This document shows, one piece after another, positions 48,396 to 57,502 of a stretch of 64,000 bases of DNA. The notes under the pieces are model-generated. The model made no database searches. It was not told the DNA's origin and saw only the letters and a list, made by a program, of their open reading frames with translations. Origin of the DNA: Pelagibacteraceae bacterium AG-461-B04 (GTDB lineage: Bacteria > Pseudomonadota > Alphaproteobacteria > Pelagibacterales > AG-422-B15). The stretch's first letter is position 1. Each line of letters begins with the position of its first letter. The position numbers and the translations under genes are program-made. The stretch is from contig QCRN01000007.1 in NCBI GenBank assembly GCA_003211835.1, positions 1 through 64,000 on the forward strand, in the 5' to 3' direction.

Positions 48396-48590
48396 ATGGA
48401 TAGAAATTCAAAAAACAACTCTTCGTCTTTCGATTACAAAGATATTTCCTCTCTCAGAAAATTTATTTCTGAAAAAGGAAAAATTACCCCTAGAAGGATA
48501 AGTTATATTTCAATAAAGAAACAAAAAGATCTATCTAATGCAATTAAAAGAGCAAGATATCTAGCATTATTGCCATATACAGGTCGATAA
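48396..48590 (+). CDS. rpsR: ribosomal protein bS18
   Basis: The 64-residue basic protein has the bS18 core [22 protein letters not shown] (in parts) and the ending [11 protein letters not shown]. The N-terminal extension is short and there is no Cys-type zinc motif. It overlaps rplI by 1 base (TAATG). Confidence 0.97.
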   Translation: MDRNSKNNSSSFDYKDISSLRKFISEKGKITPRRISYISIKKQKDLSNAIKRARYLALLPYTGR

Positions 48591-49036
48591 TGGATATTAT
48601 TCTCCTAGAATCATTAAATAAATTAGGAAAAGCTGGTGAGATTGTCACTGTTAAAGACGGCTTTGCAAAAAATTATTTGATACCTGAAAAAAAAGCAATA
48701 ATCGCTAATAAAAAAAATAAAGCTGATTTAGAAAATCGTATCACTCAAATAAATTCTAATAATGATAAAAAAATAGTTGAGGCTAATGAAATTAAAGAAA
48801 AGTTAGATCAAAAGAAAATCTCAATAGCAATGGAGGCAAACGATGATGGCAGTCTCTATGGTGCAGTTAGTCAAAAATCTGTAAGTGAGAGTATATATTC
48901 TTTACTTGAAATAAAGATTTCGCCTGACTCTGTAGTTCTTGATCCAATAAAAGAAATAGGTGAAACTGAAATACAGGTAATTTTATATGAGGATATTAAG
49001 GCTAGGCTTCGCCTTGAAATAACAAAAAAAACTTAA
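48590..49036 (+). CDS. rplI: ribosomal protein bL9
   Basis: The 148-residue protein has the bL9 N-terminal domain LGKAGEIVTVKDGFAKNYLIP, a long connecting helix (about 40-75) and the C-terminal domain with SLYGAVS and a final VILYEDIKARLRLEI. It starts at the TAATG overlap with rpsR. Confidence 0.97.
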   Translation: MDIILLESLNKLGKAGEIVTVKDGFAKNYLIPEKKAIIANKKNKADLENRITQINSNNDKKIVEANEIKEKLDQKKISIAMEANDDGSLYGAVSQKSVSESIYSLLEIKISPDSVVLDPIKEIGETEIQVILYEDIKARLRLEITKKT

Positions 49037-49103
49037 TAATAATTCTTTACCAATTTCAAAGATTTAAAAGGCAAATATAATTCTATTTATAAAGCCTAAG
49101 AAT

Positions 49104-49133
49104 ATACTAACAAAATTGGAATCCTGTTAGTAT
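49104..49133 (+). terminator. 9-bp inverted repeat after rplI, possible terminator or attenuator
   Basis: ATACTAACA and TGTTAGTAT form a perfect 9-bp stem with a 12-base loop, followed by CTTTTATTATA. It lies 67 bases after the rplI stop and 53 before dnaB, so it could end the ribosomal transcript or attenuate it before dnaB-alr. The stem has few G-C pairs and the U-tract is broken, so it may be weak or a protein site. Confidence 0.4.
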
Positions 49134-49185
49134 CTTTTATTATAAATATACTGACAATTTTTTGTAATTAATATTAATTGATTGA

Positions 49186-50643
49186 ATGTCTAACACATTT
49201 CAAATCCAGTCCAATAATATTTCTGCAAAACAGCTACCACACAATATGGAGGCTGAACAAGGATTGCTTGGTGCTATACTGATTAATAATGAAATATTTT
49301 ACGATATAACTGAAATAGTAAATTCCGAACATTTCCATGAACCGGTTCATCGAATTATATTTGAAGTAATGAATAAAATGGTTTCTAAAGGTCAAATTGC
49401 ATCGCCAATCACTTTACAGAGTTATTTCGAAATTGAAAAAAATCTAGAAGAAATAGGTGGATCAAATTATCTATTTAGACTGGCGAATTCGGCAGTTTCT
49501 TTGGAATATGCAAAAAGCTATGCACAAATAATTTATGATATGGCTGTAAGAAGAGGGCTATATGAGCTTGGAGGCAAAGTTCAACATGATGCTATTGAAA
49601 GCGATATGGATGTGAAACCTGGAGATCTCATAGAAGATGCAGAAAAAGAACTTTATCAGATATCAGAAAAAGGAACTACAAGAAACAAGGTTCAATCATT
49701 TAGAAGTTCAGTTGAAGAGGCTATAGAGCTGACAACAAAAGCATTTAAGAAAGATACAAGTGTAATTGGTCTGTCCTCAGGATTTAAGGATCTTGATGCT
49801 AAATTAGGAGGATTTCATTCTTCTGATTTAATTATAATTGCCGGAAGGCCGTCTATGGGAAAAACAGCACTTGCAACAAATATGGCATTTAATATTGCAA
49901 AAGAGGCCCATAATAACAATGATATGGACTCAAGTGTTTTATTCTTTTCACTCGAAATGTCATCAGAACAACTTGCCAGAAGAATTTTATCAGAAGAAGC
50001 AAGAATAAGTTCCAATGATATGAGAAAAGGTGATTTATCAGAAAATGATCTAGATAATTTAGTATCTGTATCAAAAAAGATATTAGAGATACCTTTATTC
50101 ATTGATGATACACCCGCAATAAATATTGGAACACTTGCGTCAAGAGCAAGAAGACTCAAACGTAAGCATGGACTAGGCGCAATTGTTATTGATTATTTAC
50201 AATTATTGAGACCAAGTAAAATATCAAGAAATGAGTCTCGAGTTCTTGAACTTTCAGAAATAACTCAAGGCCTTAAAGCTTTAGCAAAAGAAATGAATAT
50301 TCCTGTGATAGCATTATCACAATTATCTAGACAGGTTGAGCAAAGGGAAGATAAAAAGCCTTTATTATCAGATCTGAGAGAGTCAGGTTCTATCGAGCAA
50401 GACTCTGATGTAGTTATGTTTATTTATAGGGAAGAATACTATTTGGAAAAAAATGAGCCTGCTCTCGGTACCGCAGATTACATTGAATGGCAGCAAAAAA
50501 TGGATGAAATCCACGGTCAGGCAGAACTCCTCATATCAAAACAAAGACATGGACCAACTGGAAATATAAGACTAAGCTTTGAAAGTAAGTTTACAAAGTT
50601 TGGGAACTTTATTAGCAAAGATCACTCAAACAATTATGAGTAA
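49186..50643 (+). CDS. dnaB: replicative DNA helicase DnaB
   Basis: The 485-residue hexameric helicase has the N-terminal DnaB domain (PHNMEAEQGLLGAIL...), a linker and the RecA-like motor with Walker A AGRPSMGKTALA (about 223-234), FSLEMS, the DYLQLL Walker B and the ESGSIEQDSDVV and SKQRHGPTG loops. No intein is present. It is placed after the bL9 gene, the standard order. Confidence 0.98.
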   Translation: MSNTFQIQSNNISAKQLPHNMEAEQGLLGAILINNEIFYDITEIVNSEHFHEPVHRIIFEVMNKMVSKGQIASPITLQSYFEIEKNLEEIGGSNYLFRLANSAVSLEYAKSYAQIIYDMAVRRGLYELGGKVQHDAIESDMDVKPGDLIEDAEKELYQISEKGTTRNKVQSFRSSVEEAIELTTKAFKKDTSVIGLSSGFKDLDAKLGGFHSSDLIIIAGRPSMGKTALATNMAFNIAKEAHNNNDMDSSVLFFSLEMSSEQLARRILSEEARISSNDMRKGDLSENDLDNLVSVSKKILEIPLFIDDTPAINIGTLASRARRLKRKHGLGAIVIDYLQLLRPSKISRNESRVLELSEITQGLKALAKEMNIPVIALSQLSRQVEQREDKKPLLSDLRESGSIEQDSDVVMFIYREEYYLEKNEPALGTADYIEWQQKMDEIHGQAELLISKQRHGPTGNIRLSFESKFTKFGNFISKDHSNNYE

Positions 50644-50654
50644 AGTCTTTGAAA

Positions 50655-51755
50655 ATGAAGAATGTTGATCAAAATACTTTTTTAGACATTGACTTAAAGT
50701 CACTTGGTGACAATTACTTAAAAATCAAAAAAAAAGTGAATAAAAACTGTATAGTTGCAGCAACTGTAAAATCAAATGCATATGGTCTTGGAATTAAGAA
50801 AGTACTGCCAGCGCTAATTAGATCAAAATGTAAACATTTCTTTGTAGCTTCCACCGATGAAGCTGTGGAAATAAGAAAAATAAATAAGAAAGTAGAAGTG
50901 TATATTCTAAATGGTTTAGTTTTAGATAACTTAAATATAATAAGTAAATATAAATTAATACCTGTAATCAATAATTTGAAACAACTTAAGAAAATAGAGC
51001 ACTATCAAAGTAAATTTACTAAAAAACTCAAGATTGCAATTCATTTTGATACAGGTATGTCCCGTCTTGGCTTAGATAAAAATGAAACTACAAATCTAAT
51101 TAAAAATAAATCAAGATTAATTAAAAATTCAGATCTTGTTCTGATAATGAGCCACTTAGCTTGTGCTGATGATCCAAAAAACAAAAAAAATAAAACCCAA
51201 TTAAATGAATTTAATAAGATAAGGACGCACTTTCCAAATTGTCTACACAGTATATCAAACTCTGGAGGGGTGTTGCTGGGAAGAAAATATAATCTTGATA
51301 TGGTCAGGCCAGGAATATCTCTTTATGGAGGCAACTGTCAAATCAGAGAAGGGAAACATTATAAAAATGTAGTCTCTTTAAAGAGCAAATTAATACAAAC
51401 AAGGGAAATAAATAAAGGGGATACCGTAGGCTATGGAGCTACATTTAAAGCAAAGAAAAAGATGAAGGTTGGTACTTTTGCCATTGGTTATGGAGATGGA
51501 TTCAGTAGACTCTTTTCAAATAATTGTAAAATTTATTATAATAATAAACAAATAAATTTGATTGGAAGAGTCTCGATGGACTTGGTAACAGTTGATTTGA
51601 CAAATTTTAAAAACTTAAAAAAAATAGCCAATAAAGAGTTTGAATTCATTGGGAATAAGAACCCTATCAATACAGTGTGTGAAAGCATAAATACAATACC
51701 ATATGAGATTTTAACAAACCTAGGCAAAAGATACCAAAGAAGATATATTTCATAA
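50655..51755 (+). CDS. alr: alanine racemase
   Basis: Alr makes D-alanine for peptidoglycan using PLP. In the 366-residue protein the PLP Lys lies in AATVKSNAYGLG, the catalytic Tyr region is VGYGATF with GYGDGFSRL after it, and the C-terminal domain has RVSMDLVTVDLT. I chose ATG 50655; the frame could start at TTG 50649. In many Alphaproteobacteria radA follows; here an RND transporter does, 3 bases later. Confidence 0.96.
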   Translation: MKNVDQNTFLDIDLKSLGDNYLKIKKKVNKNCIVAATVKSNAYGLGIKKVLPALIRSKCKHFFVASTDEAVEIRKINKKVEVYILNGLVLDNLNIISKYKLIPVINNLKQLKKIEHYQSKFTKKLKIAIHFDTGMSRLGLDKNETTNLIKNKSRLIKNSDLVLIMSHLACADDPKNKKNKTQLNEFNKIRTHFPNCLHSISNSGGVLLGRKYNLDMVRPGISLYGGNCQIREGKHYKNVVSLKSKLIQTREINKGDTVGYGATFKAKKKMKVGTFAIGYGDGFSRLFSNNCKIYYNNKQINLIGRVSMDLVTVDLTNFKNLKKIANKEFEFIGNKNPINTVCESINTIPYEILTNLGKRYQRRYIS

Positions 51756-51758
51756 GTA

Positions 51759-54194
51759 ATGGAAAAAGTATTTTCGTCAGTTCTTGATAATTATTCAAAA
51801 TTATCTTTTTTTCTTCTTTTGGCAATTGCTTTCTTTTTCCTAATTAACTCAGATAATTTTCAACTTGACGCATCTTCTGATACTCTCATCTTGGAACAAG
51901 ATGATGATTTAAAAAGATATCAAGAATTAATCAAGGACTATGACTCAAGTGACTTTTTAATTGTTACGTTCACGTCAAAACAGAGATTTATTAAAAAGCA
52001 GAATCTTGATTTTTTAAGTTCTTTTATTGCAGAAATTGAAAATCTTCCTTTTGTTGAGTCAACGCAATCAATATTTGACGCACCATTATTAGAAATTAAT
52101 AATCAATCTTTATCAGATCTAGTAAATGAAATAATTACAATCAAATCACCACAAGTAGATATTGCTGATGCTGAGATAGAATTACTTAATAGTCCAATTT
52201 TCAAAAACTTAATTATTAGTGAAGATGCAACCACTACAGGCTTACTAATTAATCTCAAAAAGAATCTTGAATTCGATGCAATAGTAAATGAAAGAATAAG
52301 GCTTAACGAGTTAGGTAAAAAAAATGATACTGAGCGTGAACTTCTATCTCAACTAAATTTCAAATATGAAATTGAAAAAAAGAAACAGGATAAAGAGAGA
52401 GAAAATAATATTTTAACTTTAAGAACAATAATTGAGCAATTCAAAAATAAGAATATTAAAATTCATCTAGGAGGAGTTTCAATGATTGCAAATGATACTA
52501 TCGCATTTGTAAAAAATGATATTATTATTTTCGGCATTGGAGCCTTTATTTTTATATTAATTGTGCTCTATCTTGTTTTTAGAAGCCCCTTGTGGATGAT
52601 CGCATGTATAGCTAATTGTATATTCATTTTAACTACTATGATTGGTTCAATCTCACTACTCGGATGGAAAGTGACTGTTATTTCTTCAAACTTTATCATG
52701 CTTATTTTAATCTTATCTTTATCAATGACTGTACATATCGTTGTAAGGTATCGGCAAATAAGTTTAGAGGAAGAAAACTCTACAATTAATCAAAATATTA
52801 TTCATGCACTTAGAAAAATGTATAAGCCTTGTCTTTTTGCGGCTCTAACAACTATTTTTGCCTTTGGATCACTTTACACAAGTGGAATTAAACCAGTTAT
52901 GGATTTTGGTCTAATGATGTGTATAGGTCTAACTATCACATATGTATCCAGTTTTATTTTTTTACCAATTTTGATATCAGTCTTACATTTAAAAAGTACT
53001 GCCCTATTAGATAAAAATAATAGTAAAGATATATTTTCATTCTTATCGATCAAATTCCCAGTTTTAACATTATTATTTTTTATATCTTTGTTTGCTATTG
53101 GCATATACGGAGCAAGTACTCTTAAAGTTGAAAATAGTTTTGTTAATTACTTTAAAGAAGATACTGAAATATACAAAGGAATGAAATTGATTGATGAACA
53201 GTTGGGTGGGACAACTCCTTTGGATATCATTATTCAGTTCAAAGATGGGTCAAATGATGATTTTTCTGATGATTTAGAGGATTTTATAGATTTTGATATT
53301 GATTATGATCCTGCAGACTATTGGTTTACTAAAGAAAAAATTGACAATGTTAAAAGTATTCATGACTATCTAGAAACTTATGATTTTGTAGGTAAAGTGC
53401 TTTCATTAGCATCCATTATAAGAACTGCTGAGAAACTTAATTCAAATGAAGAGTTTGACACTCTTGAACTCTCAGTTTTATACAAAAAATTACCGCAAGA
53501 AATTAAAGATCAAATTCTAAAACCTTATGTGTTGATTGATAAAAATCAAGCAAGAATATCTCTGCGTGTAATCGATACGCACCCAGAGTTAAAAAGAGCA
53601 GATTTTGTTAATGAGCTTAGAGAATATATGGACTTAAATTATAATAATCAAAATATTGAGATAAGTCTCACTGGTATACTAATTCTTTACAATAACATGT
53701 TGCAAAGTCTTTTTGACTCTCAAATTAAATCTTTAGGAATTGTTTTAATAGGAATATTTATAATATTAATTATTTTATTTCGATCTTTTAAAATAGCTTT
53801 AGCTGCTTTAATACCAAATTTAGTAGCGTGTTTTGTTATATTGGGAACTATGGGCTTGTTAAACATACCCTTAGATTTAATGACAATTACGATTGCCTCT
53901 ATTACGATTGGGATAGCAGTAGATAATTGCATACATTATGTTTATAGGTACCGTGAATATATTCTGATAACTGGATCACATGCAGATGCAGTCAATAACT
54001 GCCAGAAAACAGTTAGTACTGCAATCAAAAATACTTCAATAACTATTATGGCAGGTTTCTCTATTTTGGTATTTTCTAATTTTTACCCTACAATATACTT
54101 TGGAGCATTTACAGCACTTGCAATGTTAATTGCTTTAATAGGAAGTCTTACTATATTGCCAATATTACTCGGGTATTTTAATAAACATTCATAA
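51759..54194 (+). CDS. MMPL/RND-family membrane transporter
   Basis: The 811-residue protein has about twelve membrane helices in two blocks (one at the N terminus and helices at about 260-420 and 655-800) with two large extracytoplasmic domains (about 35-255 and 450-650), the RND layout. The pattern of six-helix blocks resembles the SSD-type MMPL proteins related to the hopanoid transporter HpnN and to trehalose/lipid exporters. The cargo is probably a lipid, by family. It occupies the place of radA between alr and cvpA. Confidence 0.9.
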   Translation: MEKVFSSVLDNYSKLSFFLLLAIAFFFLINSDNFQLDASSDTLILEQDDDLKRYQELIKDYDSSDFLIVTFTSKQRFIKKQNLDFLSSFIAEIENLPFVESTQSIFDAPLLEINNQSLSDLVNEIITIKSPQVDIADAEIELLNSPIFKNLIISEDATTTGLLINLKKNLEFDAIVNERIRLNELGKKNDTERELLSQLNFKYEIEKKKQDKERENNILTLRTIIEQFKNKNIKIHLGGVSMIANDTIAFVKNDIIIFGIGAFIFILIVLYLVFRSPLWMIACIANCIFILTTMIGSISLLGWKVTVISSNFIMLILILSLSMTVHIVVRYRQISLEEENSTINQNIIHALRKMYKPCLFAALTTIFAFGSLYTSGIKPVMDFGLMMCIGLTITYVSSFIFLPILISVLHLKSTALLDKNNSKDIFSFLSIKFPVLTLLFFISLFAIGIYGASTLKVENSFVNYFKEDTEIYKGMKLIDEQLGGTTPLDIIIQFKDGSNDDFSDDLEDFIDFDIDYDPADYWFTKEKIDNVKSIHDYLETYDFVGKVLSLASIIRTAEKLNSNEEFDTLELSVLYKKLPQEIKDQILKPYVLIDKNQARISLRVIDTHPELKRADFVNELREYMDLNYNNQNIEISLTGILILYNNMLQSLFDSQIKSLGIVLIGIFIILIILFRSFKIALAALIPNLVACFVILGTMGLLNIPLDLMTITIASITIGIAVDNCIHYVYRYREYILITGSHADAVNNCQKTVSTAIKNTSITIMAGFSILVFSNFYPTIYFGAFTALAMLIALIGSLTILPILLGYFNKHS

Positions 54195-54195
54195 C

Positions 54196-54711
54196 ATGAA
54201 CGACCTTAATTATTCTCAATTTCTCAACGCTTTTGATATTACTTTCCTAATCATTTGCCTGATATCAATATTTTTTGGCATTAAAAATGGATTGTTAAAA
54301 AGTTTTTTTAATTTAACTAAATGGATACTAATATTTTTTATACTGAAAAATTGTTTTACCTTATTAAGACCTGTTGCAGATCAGTATATTTCTAATGAAA
54401 CATTATCTGATGTAACAATATTCCTATTTACACTCATAACCTCATATATATTTATTTCATTCCTACTGAGACTTTTCATCGGTTTTTTACAGCCTAAAAA
54501 AAAAGGAATTGTTGATATGGGGCTAGGAGGGGTCCTGGGCGTTTTCAGGGGATATGTTGTAGTAGTGATAACTTTATTTTTTATAAATCAAAATATATCT
54601 TCTAGTCTATTAGATGACTTTATGGATAACAGCTCATTTGCTGAAATGGTAAATATTGGAATAGATTTCTTTGAACATATACCAAGAAATTTAGATGAAA
54701 TAGGCATATAA
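54196..54711 (+). CDS. CvpA-family membrane protein
   Basis: The 171-residue product has four membrane helices and the CvpA landmarks FGIKNGLLKSFFNLTKW near residue 25 and a VDMGLGGVLGVFRGYVVV segment near 105. CvpA proteins are linked to envelope integrity, and the gene often precedes purF. Here no purF follows; the next gene is an SDR protein 2 bases on. Its start is 1 base after the transporter stop. Confidence 0.88.
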   Translation: MNDLNYSQFLNAFDITFLIICLISIFFGIKNGLLKSFFNLTKWILIFFILKNCFTLLRPVADQYISNETLSDVTIFLFTLITSYIFISFLLRLFIGFLQPKKKGIVDMGLGGVLGVFRGYVVVVITLFFINQNISSSLLDDFMDNSSFAEMVNIGIDFFEHIPRNLDEIGI

Positions 54712-54713
54712 AC

Positions 54714-55403
54714 ATGAGATCTCTAAATTGTCTTATTACAGGAGCCTCATCTGGAATTGGATCAAATGTTGCTCAGGAGCTGTCAAAGTCGGTTAAACAC
54801 ATATATATTTTGTCACGCAACACTTCTAAATTAGAAGAATTAAATGATAAAATAATTTCAAATGGATGTGAATGTACAATTGTTCCAATTGATTTACGTA
54901 AGCCTAATGTAATAGAAAATCTTTCTGAAGAAATCTTTAAAAAAGATAAGTTTATAGATATTATTGTCTCATCTGCAGGCCAAATCACTAAGCTATCTCC
55001 TGTAGAGTCTATAGAATTAAATGAATTAAATGAGACAATCAATCTAAATTACATTTCTAATTTTAGAATTATGAAACATTTTCATCCTTTACTAAAAAAT
55101 TCTAAGAAATCTAACTTTGTAGTTATTTCTTCAATAAAAGATGAAATGAAGTCTCAATACTGGGGAATATATCAACCAATCATGACAGCTTTAAATGAAT
55201 TGGTTATAAGTTTTGCCAATGAAAATAAAAGTACTTCTATAAGAGCTAACATCATCTATCCAGGAGCGGTAAATACTAAATTTAGAGAAAATATCATGCC
55301 TGGTGAAGATAAAAAGGAAATAAAAAAACCAGTCGACGTAGCAAAAGCGATTGTAAATTTCTTACTATCTAATGAAAAGAGTGGTGAAATTATTAAACTC
55401 TAG
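54714..55403 (+). CDS. SDR-family protein with an altered catalytic motif
   Basis: The 229-residue Rossmann-fold protein has LITGASSGIG at the N terminus, SSAG (about 86-89) and VVISS (Ser139/140), then Tyr153 in WGIYQPIMTAL. The YxxxK motif reads YQPIM, so the catalytic Lys is Met157. The fold and the PGAVNT motif remain. In Alphaproteobacteria an SDR gene follows cvpA-purF; this is likely that ortholog. With the Lys lost it may bind nucleotide or a ligand without catalysis. Its end overlaps der by 4 bases (tail to tail). Confidence 0.88.
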   Translation: MRSLNCLITGASSGIGSNVAQELSKSVKHIYILSRNTSKLEELNDKIISNGCECTIVPIDLRKPNVIENLSEEIFKKDKFIDIIVSSAGQITKLSPVESIELNELNETINLNYISNFRIMKHFHPLLKNSKKSNFVVISSIKDEMKSQYWGIYQPIMTALNELVISFANENKSTSIRANIIYPGAVNTKFRENIMPGEDKKEIKKPVDVAKAIVNFLLSNEKSGEIIKL

Positions 55404-56233
55404 TCTGAATAGGGATTGCTAGAGCTAATAAATTGATAAGAAATAGGTACACCTTTTATTTTAAAAAAATCTCTAAATGCATTATCAAAGAATCTTTGAA
55501 ATATAAGAGGCGCTTTCTTTTTTGAATTAATAAAGACCTTGAAAAGTGGAGAGCTAGTCTTTATTTGCACAATATACTTTGGCTTGATTTCTCTTTTTTT
55601 AATCTTTGGATATTTAGATTGCTTATTTAAATAATTAAGAAATTTATTTAAATTAGTTTTTGTTATTTCAATGTGAGCAAGTTTATTTTTGTTAATAACT
55701 TGTTTTATAAAATTCTTAATTCTAATGCTTTTCTTCGCAGAAATGAAATCAGTGTTAATCATTTGATGTTGACTGTAATTATTACTTAAATATTTATCTA
55801 TCTTAGTTTTGAATTTCTTTCCTTCATCAATAAGATCCATTTTATTAAATAAAAAAAATAGTATCTTTTTTTTTGTTATAGCTAAATCAGCCAGCCTGAA
55901 GTCTTGTTTGGTAATATTTTCAACGGAATCTATGAGTAAAATGACTACGTTAACCTTTTCGATAAGTGTGATAACTTCCTTGTTTCTTTTTTTCTCATCT
56001 ATATCATCTATCTTACTTTTACGTCTCAATCCTGGAGTGTCAAAAATTGTAAAATCGTGATTGTATAGGGTAAATTTATCTTTAAATAAATTTTTTGTAA
56101 GCCCATATTCATCACCAACTGGAGAAATACTATCTTCTAGTAAACAATTAAATAAAGTTGATTTACCTGAATTTGGTTTTCCAATAATACATAAATTTAT
56201 TTTATTCAAACTGGAAGACATTGGAATTTTCAT
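55400..56233 (-). CDS. der: single-G-domain Der (EngA) GTPase
   Basis: Der is an essential ribosome-assembly GTPase, normally 440-490 residues with two tandem G domains and a KH-like end. Here the 277-residue product has one G domain: G1 GKPNSGKST (18-26), Thr46 in GLTKN, DTPGLRRKSK (65-74), NKMD (130-133) and SAKK (165-168), then the KH-like domain (about 195-275) with YIVQIKTSSPLFKVFIN. DTPGLRRK and the KH domain identify the second G domain of Der, so the first is missing. ATG 56233 overlaps bamB; ATG 56221 is an alternative. Confidence 0.9.
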   Translation of the reverse strand: MKIPMSSSLNKINLCIIGKPNSGKSTLFNCLLEDSISPVGDEYGLTKNLFKDKFTLYNHDFTIFDTPGLRRKSKIDDIDEKKRNKEVITLIEKVNVVILLIDSVENITKQDFRLADLAITKKKILFFLFNKMDLIDEGKKFKTKIDKYLSNNYSQHQMINTDFISAKKSIRIKNFIKQVINKNKLAHIEITKTNLNKFLNYLNKQSKYPKIKKREIKPKYIVQIKTSSPLFKVFINSKKKAPLIFQRFFDNAFRDFFKIKGVPISYQFISSSNPYSD

Positions 56234-56471
56234 CCATTATAAATACTGCATTGCTCAATATCACTGGTGGCAATATAATGCCTTTTACACCTAGGCTTTC
56301 AGTTGTCAAAACTTCACCCGTCATTGGTGATACAATCTTCAATTCCCCAAAGTAAGAAATATTATATAATAAATTATTTATTAAATAAGGACCTAGCCAC
56401 AAATTCAGATCCTTAGCTTTTTTGACCTTTTTTAAATTTATTGAGTTCTGTAATCCAAAAAACTTCACCAT
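56202..56471 (-). CDS. bamB: C-terminal part of BamB in a shifted frame
   Basis: This frame encodes the last blades of the BamB propeller (GPYLINNLLYNISYFGELKI, PMTGEVLTTESLGVKGIILPPVILSNAVFIMDENS read in parts), which continue the upstream bamB frame. The first 20 or so residues of the open frame (from 56471) are the same DNA as the end of the main frame in another register. It ends in the family-like FQFE, 31 bases inside der. It is listed separately because no continuous frame joins it to the main part. Confidence 0.8.
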   Translation of the reverse strand: MVKFFGLQNSINLKKVKKAKDLNLWLGPYLINNLLYNISYFGELKIVSPMTGEVLTTESLGVKGIILPPVILSNAVFIMDENSNVFQFE

Positions 56472-57501
56472 TATTTTTATTTAAACAGATAAGTTTTCCA
56501 TCTTCATCTATGACATAAATTTGTCCTCCTGAAACAGTTGGTGTCCTGTACCCCGAGAGATCAATTGCCCAGTTCCTCTTTCCATTAATAGCGTTTGTCG
56601 ATATCAATTTTCCGTTAGTACTAATAGAGAAAACTGTATTATTTGATAATACTGGGCTGGCTGAAATATCTTTAATATCAAAATTACTCAATAATGATAT
56701 TTTTGCCACATTTTCTGACCATAAAGGTCTGCCAGTGTCGTTTGTAAAGGCAACTATTTCACCATTACTAAAAGGAGCTATAATTATGTTCTCAAAAGCT
56801 ATCGGCGAAGCTGTTATAAGGCTCTTTTTATCTTCTGCCACTGTTTGAAATGACCACTCTATATCACCTGTTTTGAGAGAAAGTGAAAATAATCTATTAT
56901 CTGATGATATAAAAAAAATTTGATTTCTATAAATTAGCGGTGGGGATAATATAGGAAATTCAATTTTTTTCTCCCATATTTTATCTCCATCATGAGAGTC
57001 AATGAGTAAAATCTGCCCATAGGCATCAACTAGTACTATTTTATTATCAAAATATGCAAGGCCTCCTCTTATAACTTCATACTTTTTATAGCCATCAGTT
57101 TTAATATCAATTGAAAATATTATTTCATTGCTTTTAATATTTTTACATTCTAAGAAACCCTTAGGTAAGATATAGCAAATTACATCATTAAAATAAATTG
57201 GCTGGATTATATTAAGAGCTCCTCTTGTTCCATGAGCAATCTTTGTCTTATCTTCAATTTCAGATAGAGAATATATGTTATTTAAATTATTCCCAGGATT
57301 TTGAAAATGCTGTGACCAATAATTAATTTCCTTTGGTGGATCTATTTTTATATCTTCTATGTTTAGTCCTAGGGTTTCTGAGATCTCCGCGTCATAGGCC
57401 AATATAGGGAAGCTATTTGTATCTTTCTCTATTGTTTGATTTTTTGTACAACTAAATATTACAAATATTGATAGTAAAATAATATAGAAAATATTTCGCA
57501 T
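56413..57501 (-). CDS. bamB: BamB outer membrane assembly lipoprotein, frameshifted near its C terminus
   Basis: BamB is the beta-propeller lipoprotein of the BAM complex. The 362 residues have a lipoprotein signal (IILLSIFVIFSC with Cys18) and PQQ-like beta-propeller repeats (LIDSHDGDKIWEKKI, LSLKTGDIEWSFQT, AINGKRNWAIDL). It stops early in KGQKS after KNNGEVFWITELNKF, where BamB proteins continue. Reading one base fewer in the A6 tract at 56418-56423 (or the neighbouring one at 56428-56433) joins it to the 56202-56471 frame, giving about 432 residues. It may be a sequence error, a mutation or slippage. Confidence 0.92.
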   Translation of the reverse strand: MRNIFYIILLSIFVIFSCTKNQTIEKDTNSFPILAYDAEISETLGLNIEDIKIDPPKEINYWSQHFQNPGNNLNNIYSLSEIEDKTKIAHGTRGALNIIQPIYFNDVICYILPKGFLECKNIKSNEIIFSIDIKTDGYKKYEVIRGGLAYFDNKIVLVDAYGQILLIDSHDGDKIWEKKIEFPILSPPLIYRNQIFFISSDNRLFSLSLKTGDIEWSFQTVAEDKKSLITASPIAFENIIIAPFSNGEIVAFTNDTGRPLWSENVAKISLLSNFDIKDISASPVLSNNTVFSISTNGKLISTNAINGKRNWAIDLSGYRTPTVSGGQIYVIDEDGKLICLNKNNGEVFWITELNKFKKGQKS

Positions 57502-57502
57502 A

